A stretch of 64,000 bases of DNA from Syngnathus acus (taxonomy: Eukaryota; Chordata; Actinopteri; Syngnathiformes; Syngnathidae). How positions within the stretch are numbered: position 1 is the first letter of the stretch; each line of letters begins with the position of its first letter. The stretch spans positions 10,202,786 through 10,266,785 of the forward strand of contig NC_051100.1 of NCBI RefSeq assembly GCF_901709675.1, written 5' to 3'. This document shows positions 13,641 to 27,420 of the stretch, one piece after another. The notes below the pieces were generated by a model that was not told the DNA's origin, did not search any database, and worked only from the letters and a program-made list of their open reading frames with translations. The translations under genes were made by a program, and so were the position numbers.

Positions 13641-16489
13641 GCATGGTGTGGCGCTCTGGGCAGTGGGGGTCTTGGAGATGAGGAGAGGTTTTCCACTTGC
13701 AGGATATTCATGACGTCTGTTATGTATTCAGTACACTTTCCCGTTTAAACTCATAACATTTTGATGTTGTCACTTCTTTTATGAGCCACAGATAAATCGC
13801 AACATTCATTATAAATGTGTGAGGTGAAGTTTTAATTTACACAGCCTTGGTCTGGCAGAGTGTTTGTTGGCAGCAACTCTCATTGAATTTAGAATGAATT
13901 CTGTTGACTTTGTGGGTAGAAGATAAGTCGAAAATAGAGCGACAGTTTACGCAAGCAAATAGTCTACATTGGACTCGAACAAACTCTAAATGCATTTTTT
14001 TTTAAATAAAACACTTTTTATTAAAATTTAACACTCACTAGCAGGCAATGTCTATTTTAATAGCATGTCTGCGATCCAAGGCTAAGAATTATATTACATT
14101 TTACCCAGTGAGCAATGTTTACCTCTGCTTGAGTCAGACTTAGTCTTTAAAGACAGCACCATGTTTGCGTTCAGGCCAACTCTTTGTCACGTAGCTTGGC
14201 GGGCTGGCTCCTTCATCTCACTGCTAAGTACATGCTGTGGTTGCTTCTACTTCCCCAGAAAGCATGTGTGAAGAAAAAGTGACTTTGGATCTTCGCCGAG
14301 CCTCACGAGTCGCATCCTGGGCGGAGAAAGTTATTATGAGGTCAGTTATTTTGTACTAAAAATAATTGACGTGCAGAACGGCTCACAGATACACTTTCCA
14401 GAAACAGGCAGATAAAAGACTTTTTCAGTTGTTTAACTTGACACTTAATGCACGGGCAGGCACTTGAGAGACCTAACTATTTGCAAACAAGCCATTAAAA
14501 AGTCAATTTCCCATACATCCCCTTTATAAATGTGGGTAAATTAGATTTCTATTAGACTACTGACCACAATGACTGCATTGTGCTTTCCCTGAGTATAGGC
14601 ATAATTAATCCTCTAGTGATAGTGGTTTTTAGTATTCAATACAAAGATACTGGATTGTTGGTATTGCGAAAACAAATGAAAAGCAGCAAAAATATGTCAG
14701 ATGACATCAAATATATATCAAATCTGTACCCTGGAGCCTTACGTGCAGATAAGGGATTCTGCTAAAGCCGCCAAAACAAAGCAGATTTTCTTTGCCGCTG
14801 AGCACGAAATGTATTTGTCGGATGGATAAAAGGTTCCCTCCATAGAAGCTTGACTGCTTTCGGTAGGGGGTGGTCACAGTCCAATGTGGTTTCATGCATT
14901 GGAATGAGAAAAATATGTCAAATACTGAGCCTCTGTTGGGACATGATTTTACATTTGGGTTATCCGGTTGTTGAAAAGTCCCCTCAAAATGTTCGGCATA
15001 ATGAAGCATGAAACTGTATTTATCAGTGGTCCATTAGTAAGTATCACACAAATACTACTACATTTAAAAACACACATTTTATTCAGACCTGCACCTCTAT
15101 TTAATCTGCTTTTCCTTGCCCACACAAAAATGTCTTCATCATAAAAAAAAAAACACTAATAAAACATATTCATCAGTAATTTAAATACAATACCCAGCTG
15201 TGTACATTACTATTTACCGGTATGTTAGTTTTATTGCGCAAGATATTCTGGAAATTTGTGAGAGTACCATTAGTTTGATCCGAAGTCTCTAATGCAGGAT
15301 GTGGAGAAAAGTCACAGGGGAAATCTTCAGCTGTGTCCACTGGCATCTTCACCAAGACATTGTCCTGACCATGAAAACAACAACAGCTCTCTGTAGACCT
15401 GAGCTGAATAATAAAAATCTTGGTCCCAAAAGATAAATAAAGCATGAGTACCAACGGCTTTTATTTGTCCTGGTATCACCGCTGGTTCCAAATGCAGGGT
15501 GGATGACGTGACTACCTGGGACAGAGATTTAATTAGCAGACAAATGAAATCTTAAGTGTGCTATGTTCTCTCTCTCACTTGATTGGTGTCGTCCAGTTCA
15601 CTTGAAATATATATACTGTACATGTATCACAAAGATGTGGTGTATGCAGTTTTATGACTGTTTAGCAGTGTCGGGTCAGTGTGTGCATCTTCCATATCCG
15701 GGGAGAAGTTTTCACATTTTTCAAACACAGCAATGGGAAAATGTAACATATCATTACAAGTGAAAATCAATGGTTGAAAAATTGGATTCCACCCCCGGGA
15801 CCAGGACAGAATATAAATGAACCACATCGCTTCCTCAAGTATTAATGTTCAGGCTTCCCCTATAATGATGAATGACAGATAGCGTCTTATGCTAGTAACA
15901 CTGTGGGACGGTCGGTCATATATGTCTTGCGTAGATCTCACGAAAGGGTCGTGGCGGGGTCATTTCACATCATACCTTCTGCAATAGTGGCTTGTCATAA
16001 CACGTCTTTGTATTGATCTAATGTTGGCAGACATAATATTTGGCCTAGCCACTATTTTTTGCTTATATAAAAACAAACGAACCAACAATCCTCCATTAGC
16101 CCCTTGAAGGAAAATTGAATTTTGTTTTGAGATGTTGGATGTGACACTTTAAGGGTCACTGTTGTTATTCTCTTACAGTCTATTTTCCCAGATTAGACAT
16201 ACAGTTTTTAAATCAACATGTATTACCGTATAACTTCCTGAAAATGACAGCGACCCTTTTATGATGTCATGTGTAGCATGTAAAGTCGCTTTCATTGCAT
16301 GTTCGTTTACTGTTATCATTTTTTATGTCTGTCACTTGTACTTTTCTTGGATCAAAAACAGTACAAGCATTAGACCATGTTTATTTTGAGACATGATGAA
16401 CATACACAGTACGTGTTTTGGTTGAGAGGCATGTACACCCCAGACTGGTCGCCATTTAGTCGCAGGTCACATCTAAACAAAGAACCTGT

Positions 16490-16690
16490 CACTGATCGTC
16501 TTGTTTGCCCAGCTTGTTTGTCCTTTCCTGTTTATCCTGGTCACTCACTTCCCACATCTGGTTCCCGTCTGTTTCGGCTGGCCGTACGTTCCTGTGTTCT
16601 TCTGCCTGCTTGTTCCCCTCATCCTGTCCTCCACCACCCTTCAATAAACCCTGATCCAAGCTCTATTTGGCCGTGCTCCATTCTGCACGT
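16490..16690 (+). repeat. Possible degenerate interspersed repeat with AATAAA
   Basis: Pyrimidine-rich GTCCTTTCCTGTTTATCCTG through an AATAAACCCTGATCCAAG and a terminal CACGTGACAG. This layout (AATAAA followed by a GTGACA end) suggests a retroelement-like 3' end. The open frame running through it has no recognisable domain. Confidence 0.3.
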
Positions 16691-16880
16691 GACAGAACCA
16701 TTCACACTCACAATTAATTAACAGCTTTTATTTAAACTCACATGCATGTTTAAGATCTGGGAGGAAATTGGAGTACCCACAGAAATCCAACACAAGCATG
16801 CAGAGAACATGCAAACTCCACACAGAGATTTTCCAACAGCGGTTCAAACCCAGATCTTACTGTGAGACAAATACGTCAAT
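16690..16880 (-). repeat. Old SINE remnant
   Basis: Reverse-complement body motifs in order: CATGCATGTTTAAGATCTGG, GAGAACATGCAAACTCCACA, and GGTTCAAACCCAGATC near the former B box, then TGTGAGAC. Clearly the tRNA-SINE family, but diverged. Confidence 0.7.
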
Positions 16881-16904
16881 CACAAAGTCCATTGTGTTGT
16901 CTGT

Positions 16905-17110
16905 GAGCAATTTATTCAGCCTACCATTTTCTATACCCCTGATCCAGTTCAGTCTATCTTAGGTGACTTTGGATGAAAGGCACACTAAAACCTTGATTAG
17001 TCACCAGTCAATCACAGGAAGCATCTTAAGGCCGTTAGCCCTTCACATTCACATAGTCGCTGAGTGGGAAGTGAACCTGCACTGCGTGTGCAAATTAAAG
17101 GCACACTGGC
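16905..17110 (-). repeat. Probable second old SINE remnant
   Basis: CCAGTCAATCACAGGAAGC, then TTCACATTCACATAGTC and AGTGGGAAGTGAACCTGCAC in the order expected for a reverse-orientation SINE. Strongly decayed. Confidence 0.45.
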
Positions 17111-17475
17111 TAAATTAACAGCATGGCTTGATTTGTACTAATTAATTACTTCAGATGGGAAAGGCACCTAAAACCTAAAAGTCGCACCTTTGTATTGGCA
17201 ATACGTTTGATTGACTTAGGATACTAATCACGGAAATGTGTCGGTTTGCCGGTTTCCTCAAATCCATACTGTATAGGAACAATTTGTGGGGGATTTGGAC
17301 AAAAATAACTCCTGGCATGCACACAGACGTTGTCCATGAAAAGGATATTTATACAGGAAGGAAACAAGGATATGCAAGCTGGTGTGTGTAGTCATATTAA
17401 ACACAGGGCCAACTTATTCCTGGGGAATGTTTACCATCAAGAATATTACAAAACTGATAAAAATAAAGACAAAGG

Positions 17476-17538
17476 CAGGCATGTATAGGCTACATTCACA
17501 ATTACACAGGCATGTATAGGTCACATTCACAATTACAC
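17476..17538. repeat. Tandem duplication, 31-bp unit
   Basis: Two copies of CAGGCATGTATAGG...CACAATTACA, differing at two adjacent bases (GCTACA and GTCACA). Confidence 0.85.
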
Positions 17539-17550
17539 TGCATGGACTAT

Positions 17551-17630
17551 CTACCTCCCTCCCTCCCTCCCTCCCTACCTACCTACCTACCTCCCTACCT
17601 CCCTACCTACCTAATACCTACCTACCTACT
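17551..17630. repeat. (CCTN)n tetranucleotide microsatellite
   Basis: A run of CCTC and CCTA units about 80 bp long with one interruption (CTAATACC). Confidence 0.92.
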
Positions 17631-19231
17631 CATTTATAGTAATGTTGTGATGTTGAATTGCAAAAGGAAATAGAGGCACTTCAGATTGTTTGAAGAGAAG
17701 GCTTTTATGTGAGTGTGCTTATAGTCATCAAGCAAGACACCACAAGCACAAAATGCAGTGGAAATTGACAGGGGGTTACCAAACAGAACATTGAACTAGC
17801 TCACGGCCCAAGCAATACAACAACACAACACCCGAGACAAAGGCAATTCACACGTAACAATTCCTATAGGGGATAAATAACTAGCATTAACGATAAACGC
17901 CTACTGTAATTCTTAAAGCAAATGTACAAAATGCCTCTATAATCAATTCTCTCAGAAAGGACAATGTTTTTAAAATATATATATACGCAATGGCTTTGAT
18001 TGCGCTTGATTGACAATAGGAGAAAATTAGTTCACACCAACACAAAGTGTTTGCATAACTGAAACTATCAGGCTCTCCTCACTTGTCACAATCACTAACC
18101 ACTGTTCATATATTGTCTATGTGATGTATTTTAATTTGCGTTTATTGGTGGTGCTCCTATGGATGAGGCAGTCAAGAAGTGTAAATATATATTTTTTATC
18201 CAGCACTTGTTGGGAAATGATATCCTTCACTTATTGTCAGACAGGAGACTGATATTCTCATAATGAATGCAAACTGTAATCTCATACACCAACTAGCCAC
18301 AACATTATAAGCACTTGCGCAATCTAATATCAGATGGAAACATTCAAAACAGAATGAAATATTCTTCATGGAAGAAATAAATGTGTCATTGAGGTGTGGA
18401 GAGGATAATCAGACTTCCAATGACATCTCGGGGAGTGACAATAAATGTGCTCCGTGACATGATAACCCAATCCACAGATAAAGATAACATCAGCGCTCAT
18501 TCTCATCCCTGGCATGACACAGCATCCCATTTCCATTTTCGGCTTCCCATGCATTTCCGACTTTTACTTTTATCAGTGAAGTCAATTGTAGTAAGTAAAA
18601 CGGACAATCTTCTCTTACCCAAAAATTGAAAAAGGAAAAACAGCTCATTTTCTTTGCATATGCACATGTGTCTCCTACAGGCTTGATGTGACCTGAATTT
18701 TCCAGTGGGACAAAACTGTGTTCAAAACTGGCACTTAGTATTCACGTTGAAGAATGCAAACATCATATTTAATGACTGAATGATTAAAAGTAGATGCAAC
18801 ACTTTACAGCTAATTTTAAATTCAAATGAACCTTCTAGTACATTGCGTTGAGGGTGCCAATGCCTGTATTTGGCCTCCACAAAATACAGGAAATCATTTT
18901 TAAATTTTTGAAAACGTGTTGTCATAAATCAATCTTGAGTTCATATAGTTTATTTAAACAGAAATAACAGTGTGTAAACTGAATTCAGAAAAAGATCCAA
19001 GGGAAATAAAATGTCATGTTATATGTATATGAAAGAAATATTAATGATGGTGTGAAGAAATAACGTTTCATTCATTCATTCAAAACAAAACAAAATTATT
19101 AAAGAAAACAGCAAAAAATACTTGCCCTGTCATGTCCATTTTTATATGCTCCTTTTAATTTTTTATAATACGTCACAAACAAACCCGTCTGAGAATTATC
19201 AGTGGTGTCCCTGGACTCGTTCAAGGGGAGG

Positions 19232-19343
19232 AAAATGCCTTTTTTTATTTACTCACACTGCTGCTTAACCAGATCCCCAGCCAGTGAGTAAAATGCATTT
19301 TTTGATTTACTCACTCAGCAGCTTAACCAGATCATCAGCCAGT
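19232..19343. repeat. Tandem duplication, 58-bp unit
   Basis: Copies at 19232 and 19290 share AAAATGC, TTTTTT, ATTTACTCAC and GCTTAACCAGATC..CAGCCAGT, with a few substitutions. Confidence 0.88.
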
Positions 19344-20002
19344 ACTTCAAGAAGTCTAGTTAGTGTGGAATCTGAGAAAGAGATTTATTTAATTTTAGCT
19401 GGCTCCTCGCGCTTATTTAAGATCTACACCACTCTAAATACTGTTGCTTTTTCTTGTGTAACAGATGTGATAAGAGTCCTGCTTGCTGCTTCAGTGTGTT
19501 CATTTTTATTACCAAGGAATTTTGAGTAAATATCTCTTCAAAACTCGTCTGATAATCCTGATTCAAATCACCATATTGTCTCCCGGCATATTAAACTGAA
19601 AGAGAGAGAAAAAAAGATTGCAAACTTTCAATACATCTTTTATTTGCCAATATTCACAGTCCAATTTTTTTTTTAGCAGCCACTTGGAAAATGTCCATGT
19701 AATCTATGCAGCTACAGCTGGCAGAGTTTCAGTGAAAGTTCAAAATTGCACTGGCAGCAGTGAACTCTCCGTATTGTCAAGTCACAGACTAGACATGCTG
19801 ACCCAACCAAAACACAAAGTGAAGGTATTTTTCAATTCACAATGAATAACTTCATGATTGCGCATTGTCAGTTGTAGTGTAACTTACGACCATACTACCA
19901 CCACTTTGTCAACATTGTCTGGGCCACAAATACGTGATTAAGATTTTCTATTAACCCAGTCTTTTGCAAATAGTGTGGCTACAGTGTAGTTGCACATTCA
20001 TT

Positions 20003-20015
20003 CCAGTAGGTGGCA
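20003..20015 (+). promoter_or_regulatory. CTCF-type motif
   Basis: CCAGTAGGTGGCA fits the vertebrate CTCF core CCASYAGRKGGCR at 13 of 13 positions and continues GGTGCGC. Predicted from motif only. Confidence 0.5.
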
Positions 20016-21416
20016 GGTGCGCTCTCATTGACAGGAAGTATTAGCTTTATTGTGTTATTGTTCGGGGTTTTTTTGCACCAAACATGCACACAAGGAGGTG
20101 TGTGCAGAGGAGGAGATATGAAGTGCAGTGAACAAAGCCTCGAGAGACACAAAGGCAAAATAAATAAATAAATAACAGGGGCTGGTAGCACCGATGTTTC
20201 TTTTCAGTGCCCTTGAAATGTAAATGAAGAAGCACAGAAAGCATTTTGAAACCATTACAGAAACATTTGTAAATGCAGACTCCATCGACTAAAGTAAGAG
20301 CTTTACATGATTAAACCTGTCATGAATTAAGTGAAGAGCGACACCGAAACATTCTTTTTTCTATTATCTTGATTTTTAAATAGCTGCAGCAAATTTTATT
20401 TGTCAGAAACATTTCACACGTCCAAAGCCTTAACACTGTAGTAAGGAGATGGTGTCTTATGCGAGGATAAAAATGTGGTTATTTAAAAAAGATGCCTACT
20501 CAAGCAACTGCTGATAGTTTAATGCTGGAAGTATCCTTAAGCGATTTTGAAACAAGGGCACTGTAAATGATCTTTTTTTTTTTTTTACGAATCTGCTCTC
20601 AAAATAAAAACTTAATTACTTTCTGTGGAATCGCTTGTTATAGACGCCTTTATCTCTTTTCCAAGTTAAATTGTTATTGTCCTTGAGGGTCTTTCCTCAC
20701 CCCAAAACATCTCGAGAGTGGTGAAGAGTGTCAGAAAAAATGTGAGATTGCTGGTTTGATTGGCATGTCGACCACTTTGGAAATATCCATGAGCAAGATC
20801 ATCAGTTGCTGCTTATGATGTGTCATCAGTGTGCAATTAAGATGATTAATTTGGCTGTGAGTGTTGATTAGTTGCAGTTGGGTTCAGAGAATAACAATAA
20901 AATATTGTGAGTATCTATCTGTCAAAGATGTAAAGCTACTGTAGAAATAGCTTGAAATTTGTTTGGGAGTATTAAAGAGGATGCAATAAACTGTCAGATT
21001 CTACGTATCGACAAGCCACATTGGTGGTTGTTTCATATCTGTTTATTTTATTTCAAGATTAAATTGTATAGAACTAATCTTTGTGTATTTAATGTTTACA
21101 TTTATTTGCTTGGCTCGCAGCATGTTGATTGACATTTCTTTTCATGGATGTTAGAGTGGTGCTCACTCTAACTTGTTTTGCAAGAACCACACGGGAGACA
21201 ATTAAGTCCTTTTAGACACCTGCAGGTGGAGAGTCCATTCGTCGCTGTACGTACAGCGATGATCGAATGAGGTCTGACTCTGGCCTCCTGCATGAGCATT
21301 TTTATTAAGAGAAACAGGGTGGGGGTGACAGTGGACTGGATAGAGAAGAGAAAGCCCTTGACCTCTAGTCAAAGCATAGCAAGGGAATGTTTTACGACGT
21401 TGTGTAGGATGGGACA

Positions 21417-21510
21417 AGCTAGGTTATTTATTACTGGTTACATTCCAACATAAGCATAAAACTAATCTAGCTAGGTTATTTATTACTGGTTACTTTCCAA
21501 CATAATCATA
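21417..21510. repeat. Tandem duplication, 52-bp period
   Basis: AGCTAGGTTATTTATTACTG followed by GTTAC(A/T)TTCCAACATAA(G/T)CATA occurs at 21417 and 21469 with two substitutions over 42 bp. Confidence 0.9.
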
Positions 21511-24329
21511 CGATCAAGATTGTTTTGGAAAACCCTGACAATGGATACGATGGGACCCCAAACAAAATGTGTGTTTCGTGCCACTAAAAAAACACTTCTC
21601 TAAAAAACATTTGCCAGGGAAGGAGTTTCCCTTGTTCTTGTCCTGGGAAATCTAAATGCAAAATGATTCTTTTCAAAAAAGGGAACCAACCTAGCACATT
21701 AAGGGACATCGAGGCAGGATAGCAAACGGGCAGATGCATTTCCACCTTAATGGACCTTTTAATAGCAGTTTTTCCCTAATGTTGGCTTGTGTTCAGGGTT
21801 GTCTTTTGTAGCTGTGCAGTCAGACCAGGTCAACCTTTAGAGAAGATGCTGTAACCCTATTTGTCTTGTCTCTGCGGCTGACATTCATGCATATGTATTA
21901 TATATAGCTCTGCCTCTCTTGTCTCTCCAGGCTGCATTGTCCAGAATGAAAACACAATTAATGTCTGGGGAATTGGCTTCTTCGTGGAGCATGGAAGCAT
22001 CACTGGGACTCACTGAATGGAAAATTATGAATGTATTTTATGCACGGTGCAAGTTCTGTGAGATCAAGATGAGATTTGGAGTGTGCACATGATTTACATA
22101 CAGTGTAATCATAGGAGCCTATCAAGTATTTTTTTCACCCCTGACAATCTCCTTACATTATACTGTATCTAGGCTGTTTGTGTCTCTTTCGTGTATTGAT
22201 GTTAAGGGCAAATTGAGGTGGTGGGGAGAGAAAACAAAGAAGTTGTTTTGTTCTGCTCCAAATGCTAATGCACTGGAGTTCCATAAATAAAAGGCAAAAG
22301 GACATGCTGCACAAGGTGGAAGCAAATCCAGTAAGACCTAGATTAAATGGACCAACAACCAATTAAAAAAATAATAATAATTGTACAGAAATTAAAGTAA
22401 ATACAACAAAGGAGACAGTTTGGAGGCAGGTATGTGGGTACATTCTGTCTAATGAATTCCCAACAGCTCAACAGTTAAAACAATATTTGTTTACATCCAA
22501 TATCGTATTTTTAACGCTGCTGGAAAGGACCATTTGGCTATCCCAAGTCGATCGAAGTCTCGTACAAAGTGAAAATATGTATTTTATTGGGATTGAAAGA
22601 AAAAAAATCCAGAAAGTGTGTTGTGGTGTGATTTTTAATGAAAAATATCCAAGGGTATTGAGAAATTTTTTTTGCCTTAGATTGATTTGCACTCTTGTAT
22701 CAGGTCATGTGATAATCTTCTGATGGCAAATATGAAGATTAGATCGATACGTAAATTGTGCTTGACTGCTCTCCAAAGACAGATCACATTGATTGACAGG
22801 AACTAGGCCAATACGTGCATATATTGAAGAATAGAACAGTAACAAATTGATCGAATTTATTGAAACCGTGATGTGTGTTTAAGCAAAATGGTAGCTTGAT
22901 GTTGGTAGACTTAAAACCTTCAGTGGTTTCTTTCATCATCATAGTGATTCAACCAACAGAAACTAAAAGCAAATTGCAGTGAAATAAGGCATCAGTTTCA
23001 ATATACATGTGGATGATTAGGGTTTTGATTTTTTTTTGTAGTTGATCCATTTCTGTAATATGCCTAAGTATGGCAAGGAAATTAAATTAAAAGTATGACT
23101 TAATGGTTTAGTGGCTTTAGCCGATGCATTTGTCTATTGGATTGCCCTTAAGACCAACCCAGGTACCGCCTCAAGTAAACATTCTGCAATCGTTGTGCAA
23201 CTTCAATCCAAATACTATCTTCAAAGACCTCTGCAAGAGCTCCGCCTCGTTCCTCAGAGGTCAGTTCATTAACATGATGGTTTCTTTCACACACAAAATC
23301 AAATAGAAATAGAAAAACCAATAGAAAACTTTGAAGATTTGAGAAAGCAGACATTTAATGCAGAATATTTCTGGTCCTTTACGTTAATTACAGGATAATA
23401 ATAGTATTAAAGGACCAATGGCATCAAAGTTGTTCTTTTTCGTTAACAGTCACACTTTATGTCATTTTTGCTAAAAAAAAAAAAAAGTCAAACTGGCATG
23501 TATGGTCAATATTACTTTTGGTGCAATCGCTATATCACAATGATCAATATTGTTCAATTTTTAAATCCATGGAGGTAGCGAGAGGACATTTAAAAACATT
23601 TAACATTTCTCTTCCTTTGCTGGTCCAAGAAAGGGAAAAAGCTTGTATCGTATAAAACTTTCCAACGTGTACTTGTCTTTTGAAAAAAAAAAAAAAATGT
23701 TGTACAGCCCATAGAGATAAAATGTTGACAAATTGGACTTGTCTGGCGTCAGTGTTACTTATGTACTTGCATCTGAAGAATGCACATAGCTGTCAAAGAA
23801 ATGGTGCGCTACAATCAGTCAGTTGTGGGTCTAGCAGAAACAAGACTGACAGAGTCAAGGGAGGTCAGCTTGACTAGTGGCTGGTCCATTATCTATTCTA
23901 TACACAACCCCTAATGACAAAGTTAAGGAATTTTCAGATTTTTAATTCTTTCACAGAGACAAGGCACAATTGCGAGAGAAGACAGATTTTCACAAAATAA
24001 CACCCCCACCCAGCCCACAAAAATGTTTCACTTCCAATACAGCAAAAAATACATTTTCAACTCCCAACATGACACAGGTGTTGTTGTATGGATGTGATAA
24101 ATGGAAAAACAATAAAACAACAAACAAGGTACAACCACCTGCTGCAGAAAGATATTAAACATCTGGTGGAACGTCAAAATGGGCAATGTGGACCTGCAGA
24201 AAAGAATAAATGGGGATCCTGTAAAAATTCCAAATAGGAACTGGAGCCAACATGGTCAAGCTCTCAGTAAACCTGCAACAAACACAACCCGACAAGGAAA
24301 CAAGGTCGCCAAAGGAACAGCTGGAGGAG

Positions 24330-24440
24330 TGTGGAGGCAGAAAGCAAGGCAGCTTTATTTATATAGCACATTCCATATACAAGGCAACTCGATGTCCAAA
24401 AGTGGGCTTAGCTGGGTGATTCTCAAACAAACAGCCCAAA
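24330..24440 (+). repeat. Dispersed fish repeat fragment (CTTTATTTATATAGCAC type)
   Basis: CAGCTTTATTTATATAGCAC followed by ATTCCATATACAAGGCAACT matches a dispersed repeat segment widely seen in fish genomes. It is a fragment only; its class is not determined here. Confidence 0.5.
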
Positions 24441-24499
24441 CAGAGTAAAATGGAAAACATTCATCAATAGCCTATATGCAAAGGGCTGAACTCAAATGA

Positions 24500-24665
24500 A
24501 TCAAATAACCTTCCATGAATGCTTTTGGAATGTGGAAAGAAACGTGTCAGAGAAAACACACAAGTAGCACATGTAAACGTCACACGGGAGAGCCGACATT
24601 AGATTTGAACCCGTTACTAGTGAGGTAGTATACGAGTGCTAATCACTATTTCACTGCACTGCTCA
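24500..24665 (-). repeat. Old SINE remnant
   Basis: Reverse-orientation motifs TTTGGAATGTGGAAAGAAAC, CACATGTAAACGTCACACG and ATTTGAACCCGTTACTAG (decayed B box). It ends just before the pogo/Tigger-like MITE at 24681. Confidence 0.6.
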
Positions 24666-24680
24666 TGATGGTATACAAAA

Positions 24681-25018
24681 TACAGTAATCCCTCGTTTAT
24701 CGTGGATAATTGGTTCCAAAAACCACCCGCGATAAGTGAAATCCGCGAAGTACGGTCACCAACAAGTACTGGGCAGGCTAACGAGTTAGCGGAAAGATGC
24801 TAATTCGCGATCGTGCTAATACGCGAAAACGGACTTCTAAGAGAATGTAAACGAACATTTGGAGCAATACGAAATTGTCCGAAAGGTTAGACACGTTTCC
24901 TCAATTTAGAAGTTTTATTTTGACTTTTAAATAGTTTTTTAATTTGGAGAAGAAAAAAAAATCCGCGATGTAGTGAAGCCGCGATAAACGAAACGCGAAG
25001 TAGCGAGGGATCACTGTA
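24681..25018. mobile_element. pogo/Tigger-like MITE, copy 1
   Basis: TA, then CAGTAATCCCTCGTTTATCG at the left and CGCGAAGTAGCGAGGGATCACTG... in reverse sense at the right, then TA. CAGT(A/G)ATCCCTCG termini with a TA duplication are typical of pogo/Tigger-type Tc1/mariner elements (established knowledge). 338 bp, non-coding. Confidence 0.85.
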
Positions 25019-27380
25019 AATTGAATGGCACTCTTTAATGTAAATGTGGAGAGGGAGAAACGTTTTTTTTCCCCCATTATGTTCTACTTTTTGTTGAGCC
25101 ATATACCATCTACAGAGGGATTGGGATACAAAAAACAAAACAAAAAAACAGCCATTTGGCCAATGTTATCTATTGATCACTATCCTTAACTCCATACCAC
25201 AGAAAGGGACAAACTGACTGTTTTATCTGTTTCGTTTTGGTGATAACTTGCACCCCAGTCCAGTGACTTTGACAGTGTGGAAGTAAAGAAAGGGGCCGTA
25301 AGATGTTGCTGTAAATCAGGAGGCTTTGTGTCCTCCTCAGAAGTGAACATGAAGAATGGCTGAACAAACTTATAAAGAAAATAAATTGGCTGTCCCACGT
25401 TGTCTCTGCTGTGGGGTCATTGCTTGCTGGCAGAAAAGTTTGCTGGCTTCATTCCTAATTGTACAAACTTATGTCCCTTTGAATATTTTGCTTCCACCAA
25501 CATTATGACGTTCCACTGTTCTCTGACAGGTTTTACAGGTTTAGAAGAAAGACCAGGTGGCTTTGGGTGGTATAACTGCAATCTGTGCTTTTAATCTGGA
25601 ATGTTTATTTCAATCTGAAAATCTTGTACTAAACACTGAATACGTTTTGCAAGTCTATCTAACGTGTGATTAGGAACGATCATAGTGTCACGATGTCACG
25701 ATGTCCGCATCTGGCCATCATTTGGTATTTTAGGAGGTTCACTCGGGAAATGTATTGTGCATCAACTACAAATGCATACAGCGTGCCATCTATTGGCCAA
25801 TATTGGAAAAGGTTGCAAAGAAAGGACACATTTCTGAGGCAATACTGTATTTTAACACTTGGTGGCAATGCACATCACATATTTATTGGTGGGTGTCATC
25901 CATTAGGGTCATCATATATCTGGATCTAATAATAACTCAGAGAGCAGGTGGTTCTCTTTGAAATCTGGCCGCAGTGATAGAGCAACATATCCGGCTCTTG
26001 AGCAATAATATCTAGGACGTTTTATTACGTATAAACAATTTTTTTTATGTAGCATCACTCGTTGTATGACTTGTCCCTGCACAATTTAGTATTTAAAATC
26101 CCACCTTTACAAATACAACAATGCTCAGTTTTTACCAGTACTGAGATAGAGTTATACAATTAAAATATGAATGAAATACATTTGTGTGCATGAGTGCATC
26201 ACTGAAAATTACAATCACATTTTATCACATTTTCTATAATACCTGCTGGAGTCAATCCAAGATGACCTTTGGTGAGCAGTGTGCTCAAATCTGGACATAT
26301 ACTGATATATATGGAAAATGTAAACTCTTTTTTAGGTGTTAAACACTGGCTGACGCAATTATTCACAAACCCAACCCTTGAAGGCATGTCATGTCAAGTC
26401 GACTGACGTTTTACTTTAGTCAGAGTTTGAGTTTCACAACACCAAATGAAAAACAAGTCTTGGCAGTTCACTGCTTGAGTGTGCTGATGTGGGGAAGAAT
26501 GCACTTGAATGAGTTGGGTCGAGAGAAAACAAATGTGTTTTGAGTGCAGATTTATTACCTCCAAACAAAAGAAAATTGGCTGTCTGGCATATCACGGCCA
26601 CCCTCTAAATATTTGTTATGAATAGAGAAGTTTTTGCACATCATTTACTGCAGCTTTCAATGGTCTTAATTGAAAAATTGTTATGCTATGAATTAGATGA
26701 ACTGGATTTTTGGTTGCTCACCACGAACATTTAATTAAATGTTCATCATCATTGCACACTTAAAAAGGTCCTTATAAATATATTGCTTTATAATGAGAGG
26801 AGTCTTGATTTAAATAACTTTAATAAAATTTTATCTCTCAGTCATCCGAGCAGTTGTCTTAGAATATGATGTATGTTTTCAAAGATTCCATCCAAATATC
26901 TTTTTAAGATTTAATCATTAAAAAAAAAACACACAGCAAACAATAAAAACAGAGACATTGTTAAGAAATTGATTGAAATACTCATTGTGGATTTTGCAGT
27001 TCAGTTCCTTGTTACAGATCAGCAAGTTGTGCAAAAAACACTAAAACAGTTAACGTTCAAAAGTTTAGGTCAAAGGTCAAACTAAAATGTAGGTTAACTT
27101 GTTAAGGTTATGCTGTACAGCATTTCAGGTTCATCCTGAAATTTGGTACAAAAGCCGATTATCTCTAACTTTAGTAGTTCACATTACTACTAGAAACAAC
27201 ACGTGTGTGTATTATTTTATACACTACAGTTACAGAGGTTTGGGCTCACCTGAAGCATTTCATGTTCTTTGAAAACAATTAGATTGTGCAAACTACAGTT
27301 TCAAGGTTTATTGGTCATTTAGAAATGTTCTTCCATGCTCCCAAAATGTCCATTTTGAAAGAGTACCACAATTTAAAAAA
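25019..27380. other. Intergenic, no gene seen
   Basis: Unremarkable AT-rich DNA between the two pogo/Tigger-like MITEs. CTCF-like matches near 25784 (12 of 13, minus) are weaker than the listed sites. Confidence 0.6.
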
Positions 27381-27420
27381 ATAAAATAAATAAATAAATA
27401 TATATATATATATATATACA
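27381..27420. repeat. (TAAA)n/(TA)n microsatellite next to a MITE
   Basis: ATAAAATAAATAAATAAATA followed by a TA run that ends at the left border of the pogo/Tigger-like MITE. Confidence 0.85.

Larger units (their letters stand above)
9872..16489. other. Intergenic, no gene seen
   Basis: Holds the CTTTG microsatellite, one SINE remnant and one dispersed repeat fragment. No exon can be supported. Distal regulatory DNA of pacs2 may lie here but cannot be recognised from one genome. Confidence 0.6.
17111..24329. other. Intergenic, no gene seen
   Basis: Four simple or tandem repeats and the CTCF-type site at 20003. I see no protein-coding or RNA gene. Confidence 0.6.

Noticed and set aside
25784-25796. 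CTCF-like sequence on the minus strand
   Set aside because: 12 of 13 to the core, but the mismatch is at a fixed S position and there is no supporting context; not listed as a site.
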